Shown here piece after piece: positions 16,717-19,452 of a DNA stretch of 19,452 nucleotides. The stretch is taken from assembly GCA_046261875.1 (NCBI GenBank), contig JBHENW010000211.1, positions 1 through 19,452 on the forward strand. The letters are read 5' to 3'. The stretch's first letter is position 1; every line of letters starts with the position of its first letter. The notes under the pieces were generated by a model, which worked only from the letters and a program-made list of their open reading frames with translations, searched no databases and was not told where the DNA came from. Source of the DNA: JBHENW01 sp046261875. GTDB lineage: Bacteria; Acidobacteriota; Thermoanaerobaculia; UBA5066; Gp7-AA6. The position numbers were made by a program, and so were the translations under genes.

Positions 16717-16726
16717 AACCGATTCC

Positions 16727-18310
16727 TCACTCCATTCCGAGGGCGCGCATCATGACCCAGAAGATGCCGTTCTGCTCCATCGTCCCGCCCACGAGATGGG
16801 CGTGCGGGCCACGAGCGTAGATCGCGACGTCCTCGCCGCCGTGCGTCTCCGAAGACATCGGGACGAGCGCCTGTTGGAGAAAGTCGGGCGCCGCCGTGTC
16901 CACGCCGGTGAGATCGGCGCGCGCCTCCTTCGAAGCCCCCGGACCGTTCATGTATCCGAGCGTCGTATAGGGCTTCCCGTCGGACGCCTTCGCCGGCGCG
17001 GTCTGCGGGAGCCCGGTGCGTCCGTCGTTGTCCACGACGAGTCCGAGAATGGGATTGCCGCGCGTCGGGTACCCGCTCATCGTCAGGACGTGGCTGTGGT
17101 CGGCCGTGACGATGATGAGCGTGTCGTCCCCGGCGAGCTGCACGGCGCGCTCGACGGCGTGGGAGAGCGCGATCGCGTCATGGAGGGCGCGGCTCGCGTT
17201 GCCCGCGTGATGGGCGTGGTCGATCCGTCCCCCTTCCAACATGAGGAAGTAGCCGTTCGGGCCCCGCTGCAGTATCCGGATCGCCTTCTCCGCCATCTCC
17301 GCGAGCGAGGGCTCGCCGGCCCGGTCCTTCTCGCGATCCAGATCGAACTGCATGTGCGAGGGCTCGAAGATTCCGAGCACGGGCCCGGTCGCTGCCGGGT
17401 CGAGAGCGTCGAATCCCTTCTTCTCGTAGACGAACGTGCCGCCGCGAGAGGTCCACTCCTCGATGAGGTTTCGCGACTTGCGTTCCCCCTTCTGATCGGG
17501 GTATTCCGGGTCGGGATCGGTCCCCCGCAGGAACTTGGACCGCCCGCCGCCCATCGCGACCTCCAGGCCGACGCTTTCCCTCCCGTTCATCGTGACGGGC
17601 TGGATGCGGAAATCGAGGAGCTGGCGGGCGATGTCGGGGTAACCGGAGGCGAGCGCCTCGGGGCCCATCTTCTCGAGGTCGAGGTCCGACTCGATGTCGC
17701 GCGCCGGGCTGTGCGCATAACAGGCGGCGGGAGTCGCGTGAGTCAGCCGCGCGGTTGAGACGACCCCCGTCCACATGCCGCGCTCTTCGGCCCGCTCCAG
17801 GATCGTCCGCGGCCGGTTCTCGGCCTTCGCCGCCGCCGCGAAGTCGTTGCCGAGCACCTCGGGAGCGACCGAGATGCTTCCTTCGTTGGTCTTCCGTCCC
17901 GTCACGATCGAGGACATCGTCGGAGCCGAGTCCGGGACCTGCTGGTTGGCCTGATACGTCTTGGAGTGGGCGAGGTAGGGAAACTTCTCGAAAGCGAGCT
18001 CGTTCTCCTCTCCACGGAGACCTTTGAGCTGGCCCTCCAGGATCCGGGCCGCGGTCACAGTCGCCACGCCCATCCCGTCACCCAGGAAGAGAATCACGTT
18101 GCGTGCCCTCCGCCGGTCCGGCTCGAGGGCCGCGTTTCGCTCGACGGCGGCCTGTGCCGCGTTCCCCGCGGCTGCGGCCGTGGCCGCGGCGCCGGCGGGC
18201 GCGGGCGCCGGCCGGGGAGCCTGACCCGTCTGGCAGCGCAGCTCCAGGACCCCGAACACAGCGATCACCGAAGCCGTGAAAAGCTTTCTCTCCGCGAGCC
18301 GTCGTCTCAT
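16727..18310 (-). CDS. phoA: Alkaline phosphatase (PhoA family)
   Basis: This is a secreted phosphomonoesterase of 527 residues. A basic N-terminus (MRRRLAERK) and hydrophobic stretch (about 10-24) form an export signal; the Cys at 26 follows Arg, so a lipoprotein is doubtful. An Ala/Pro-rich linker (28-58) precedes the catalytic domain. Metal and catalytic sites: GDGMG (77-81, D78), nucleophile S128 in VPDSAP, EGGRIDHAHH (359-368) and TADHSH (402-407). SSETHGGEDV near the C-terminus supplies the final zinc histidine. ATG 18310 has AAAGG and GGAGGA just upstream. It likely releases phosphate from organic esters outside the cytoplasm. No PHO-box is evident to me. Confidence 0.94.
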   Translation of the reverse strand: MRRRLAERKLFTASVIAVFGVLELRCQTGQAPRPAPAPAGAAATAAAAGNAAQAAVERNAALEPDRRRARNVILFLGDGMGVATVTAARILEGQLKGLRGEENELAFEKFPYLAHSKTYQANQQVPDSAPTMSSIVTGRKTNEGSISVAPEVLGNDFAAAAKAENRPRTILERAEERGMWTGVVSTARLTHATPAACYAHSPARDIESDLDLEKMGPEALASGYPDIARQLLDFRIQPVTMNGRESVGLEVAMGGGRSKFLRGTDPDPEYPDQKGERKSRNLIEEWTSRGGTFVYEKKGFDALDPAATGPVLGIFEPSHMQFDLDREKDRAGEPSLAEMAEKAIRILQRGPNGYFLMLEGGRIDHAHHAGNASRALHDAIALSHAVERAVQLAGDDTLIIVTADHSHVLTMSGYPTRGNPILGLVVDNDGRTGLPQTAPAKASDGKPYTTLGYMNGPGASKEARADLTGVDTAAPDFLQQALVPMSSETHGGEDVAIYARGPHAHLVGGTMEQNGIFWVMMRALGME

Positions 18311-18707
18311 TCCTCCACCTTTCGTTGTCCGCGCGGGAGAAAGGTATCCGAGAACCCAGCCCGACGAGAACACCCACTGTCTGGGCAACGGACGCTTCCG
18401 CGCCACCCTCGAGTGGGAATCCGCCGCCGGAGGGACGCATCCCGGCCGGGCGATCCTGCCGACGGATGACGGCGGCGCGTTCTCGTTCTTCAGCCCGAAC
18501 AACCCGGAGGTCCTGGTCAAGGTGCTCGACGCCTGCCAGGTGCCCGGCTTCGGTTCCATCTGGGTCTTCGCCGGCAGCCTGACCAACGTCGGCGTCACGC
18601 TCACGGTCGAGGACACCCGGAGCGGCGAAATGAAGGTCTACCGGAACGCGGCCGGCGGGGCTTTCGCGCCCTTCCTCGATACCCGCGCATTCACTGCCTG
18701 TCCGTAG
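18276..18707 (+). CDS. Secreted-domain fragment, possibly N-terminally truncated
   Basis: The recognisable part begins near 18380 with CLGNGRFRATLEWES and runs through FSFFSPNNPEVLVKVLDAC, IWVFAGSLTNVGVTLTVEDTRSGEMKVYRN to TAG 18705-18707. This domain recurs in secreted proteins of Acidobacteriota-like genomes (family name not known to me), where it follows a signal peptide and other domains. Here nothing of that kind precedes it. The only in-frame start found, GTG 18276, lies inside the divergent alkaline phosphatase gene, has no ribosome-binding site and gives no signal peptide. I therefore suspect the remnant of a longer gene cut by rearrangement. Codon use and GC are like the neighbours. 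It may still be expressed if a start was missed. Confidence 0.5.
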   Translation: MKSFLSASRRLIPPPFVVRAGERYPRTQPDENTHCLGNGRFRATLEWESAAGGTHPGRAILPTDDGGAFSFFSPNNPEVLVKVLDACQVPGFGSIWVFAGSLTNVGVTLTVEDTRSGEMKVYRNAAGGAFAPFLDTRAFTACP

Positions 18708-18730
18708 TCCGGCCGAAAGGAGAGGGGACG

Positions 18731-19452
18731 ATGACCAGAAAAACAATCGCACGCTTCGCCGCGGCCTCGATCGCGACCTTCCTGTCTCTCGCCGCCGTCG
18801 CCCGCGCGCAGAACCACGGGTTCACCACCGAATTTCGGCTCCAGGAGTGCCGCTTCCGAGCCTCGGGGGTGAACCCCCATTTCATTCCGCTCAAGCCGAG
18901 CCGGTTCGTTTATGAAGCCGAGGAAGACGGTGAGATCGAACGTCTCGAGATCACCGTGCTCGACGACTTCGAGCGGATCCACGTGCCGGGACTCGGTCTC
19001 GTTCGAACCCGGGTCATCGGGGAGCGCGAGACCGTGGATGGCGAGCTCGTGGAAGTCTCGAGAAACTTCTACGCGATCTGTGGCAAGAGAAACGACGTCG
19101 TCTACTTCGGCGAGAAAGTCGACATCTTCCATGAGGACGGGTCGGTCACGCATGAAGGAGAGTGGCGCGCCGGCCAGCCCGACGCGAGAGGGGTCGCACA
19201 CCCCGGGATCATCATGCCGGGAACTTTCCTGTTGGGATCCAGGTACTACCAGGAGCTTGCCGATGGGATCGCGCTGGACCGAGCCGAGCACGTGGCCATG
19301 GGGCTCGTGGTGAACACGCCGGCGGGGCGTTTTCGGGACTGTGTCCGGGTGGTGGAGACGACGCCGCTCGAACCGGGCAGTGAAAGCGTCAAGGTCTACT
19401 GCCCCCGGGTCGGTCTCGTCATGGACAACGAGCTCACCCTCATCGAGTACAG
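18731..19452 (+). CDS. Secreted conserved hypothetical protein (3' end outside window)
   Basis: A strong AAAGGAGAGGG ribosome-binding site precedes ATG 18731. The first 26 residues (MTRKTIARF...VARA) form a clear Sec signal peptide with likely cleavage after ARA. The mature part (about 214 residues visible) carries NPHFIPLKPSRFVYEAEEDG, ERETVDGELVEVSRNFYA, HPGIIMPGTFLLGSRYYQE and VVETTPLEPGSESVKVYCP. I recall such proteins as widespread conserved hypotheticals in environmental bacteria, usually with a KPG(N/D)xWxYE motif near the N-terminus. Cysteines in QECRF, YAICGK, FRDCVRV and KVYCP may form disulfides. The frame is open at the right edge, ending in a partial codon. It lies 23 nt after the preceding domain fragment. 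Function unknown. Confidence 0.82.
   Translation, partial: MTRKTIARFAAASIATFLSLAAVARAQNHGFTTEFRLQECRFRASGVNPHFIPLKPSRFVYEAEEDGEIERLEITVLDDFERIHVPGLGLVRTRVIGERETVDGELVEVSRNFYAICGKRNDVVYFGEKVDIFHEDGSVTHEGEWRAGQPDARGVAHPGIIMPGTFLLGSRYYQELADGIALDRAEHVAMGLVVNTPAGRFRDCVRVVETTPLEPGSESVKVYCPRVGLVMDNELTLIEY

Overview
The window is a GC-rich, densely packed bacterial chromosome segment. It has short intergenic gaps, many GTG starts, 4-nt GTGA gene overlaps and no tRNA, rRNA, CRISPR array or transposase that I can see. Two secreted protein families at the right edge, a small Cys-rich zinc-ribbon protein and the overall style resemble Acidobacteriota (Thermoanaerobaculia-like) genomes. That placement is an inference from remembered family distribution; nothing in the window proves it.

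Layout. 1-1404 (minus): a helix-hairpin-helix DNA glycosylase-like protein (TIGR02757/DUF2400) followed by a membrane-anchored TlpA-type thioredoxin cut by the left edge. 1514-2803 (plus): HflX GTPase, ending in a strong hairpin. 3035-4387 (plus): a small lipoprotein, an overlapping six-cysteine mini-protein, and a lipoprotein gene broken by one frameshift. 4413-5567 (minus): an HtrA-type serine protease, divergent from a NatA/NatB-like ABC exporter pair (5629-7877). 7864-8385 (minus): a secreted DUF1579-like gene interrupted by an in-frame TGA at a conserved Trp position. 8493-9730 (plus): the coupled TIGR02587/TIGR02588 membrane pair.

9789-12270 is an oxidative-stress and metal block. A Fe/Mn superoxide dismutase converges on a three-gene minus-strand operon: a thioredoxin-like protein whose first active-site residue is encoded by an in-frame TGA (candidate selenocysteine, UxxC), a 2-Cys peroxiredoxin, and a VIT1/CCC1-type iron/manganese transporter. 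A hairpin that fits the published bacterial SECIS rules lies directly after that TGA. This is the most interesting object in the window.

12368-15563: a YgiD-type extradiol dioxygenase converges, sharing a CTAG stop overlap, on a translationally coupled amino-acid permease and PLP aminotransferase. 15638-16575: a quinone oxidoreductase reading that needs four same-direction frame corrections, so a decayed gene. 16727-18310 (minus): alkaline phosphatase. 18276-19452 (plus): a fragment of a secreted domain protein, then a secreted conserved hypothetical protein running off the right edge.
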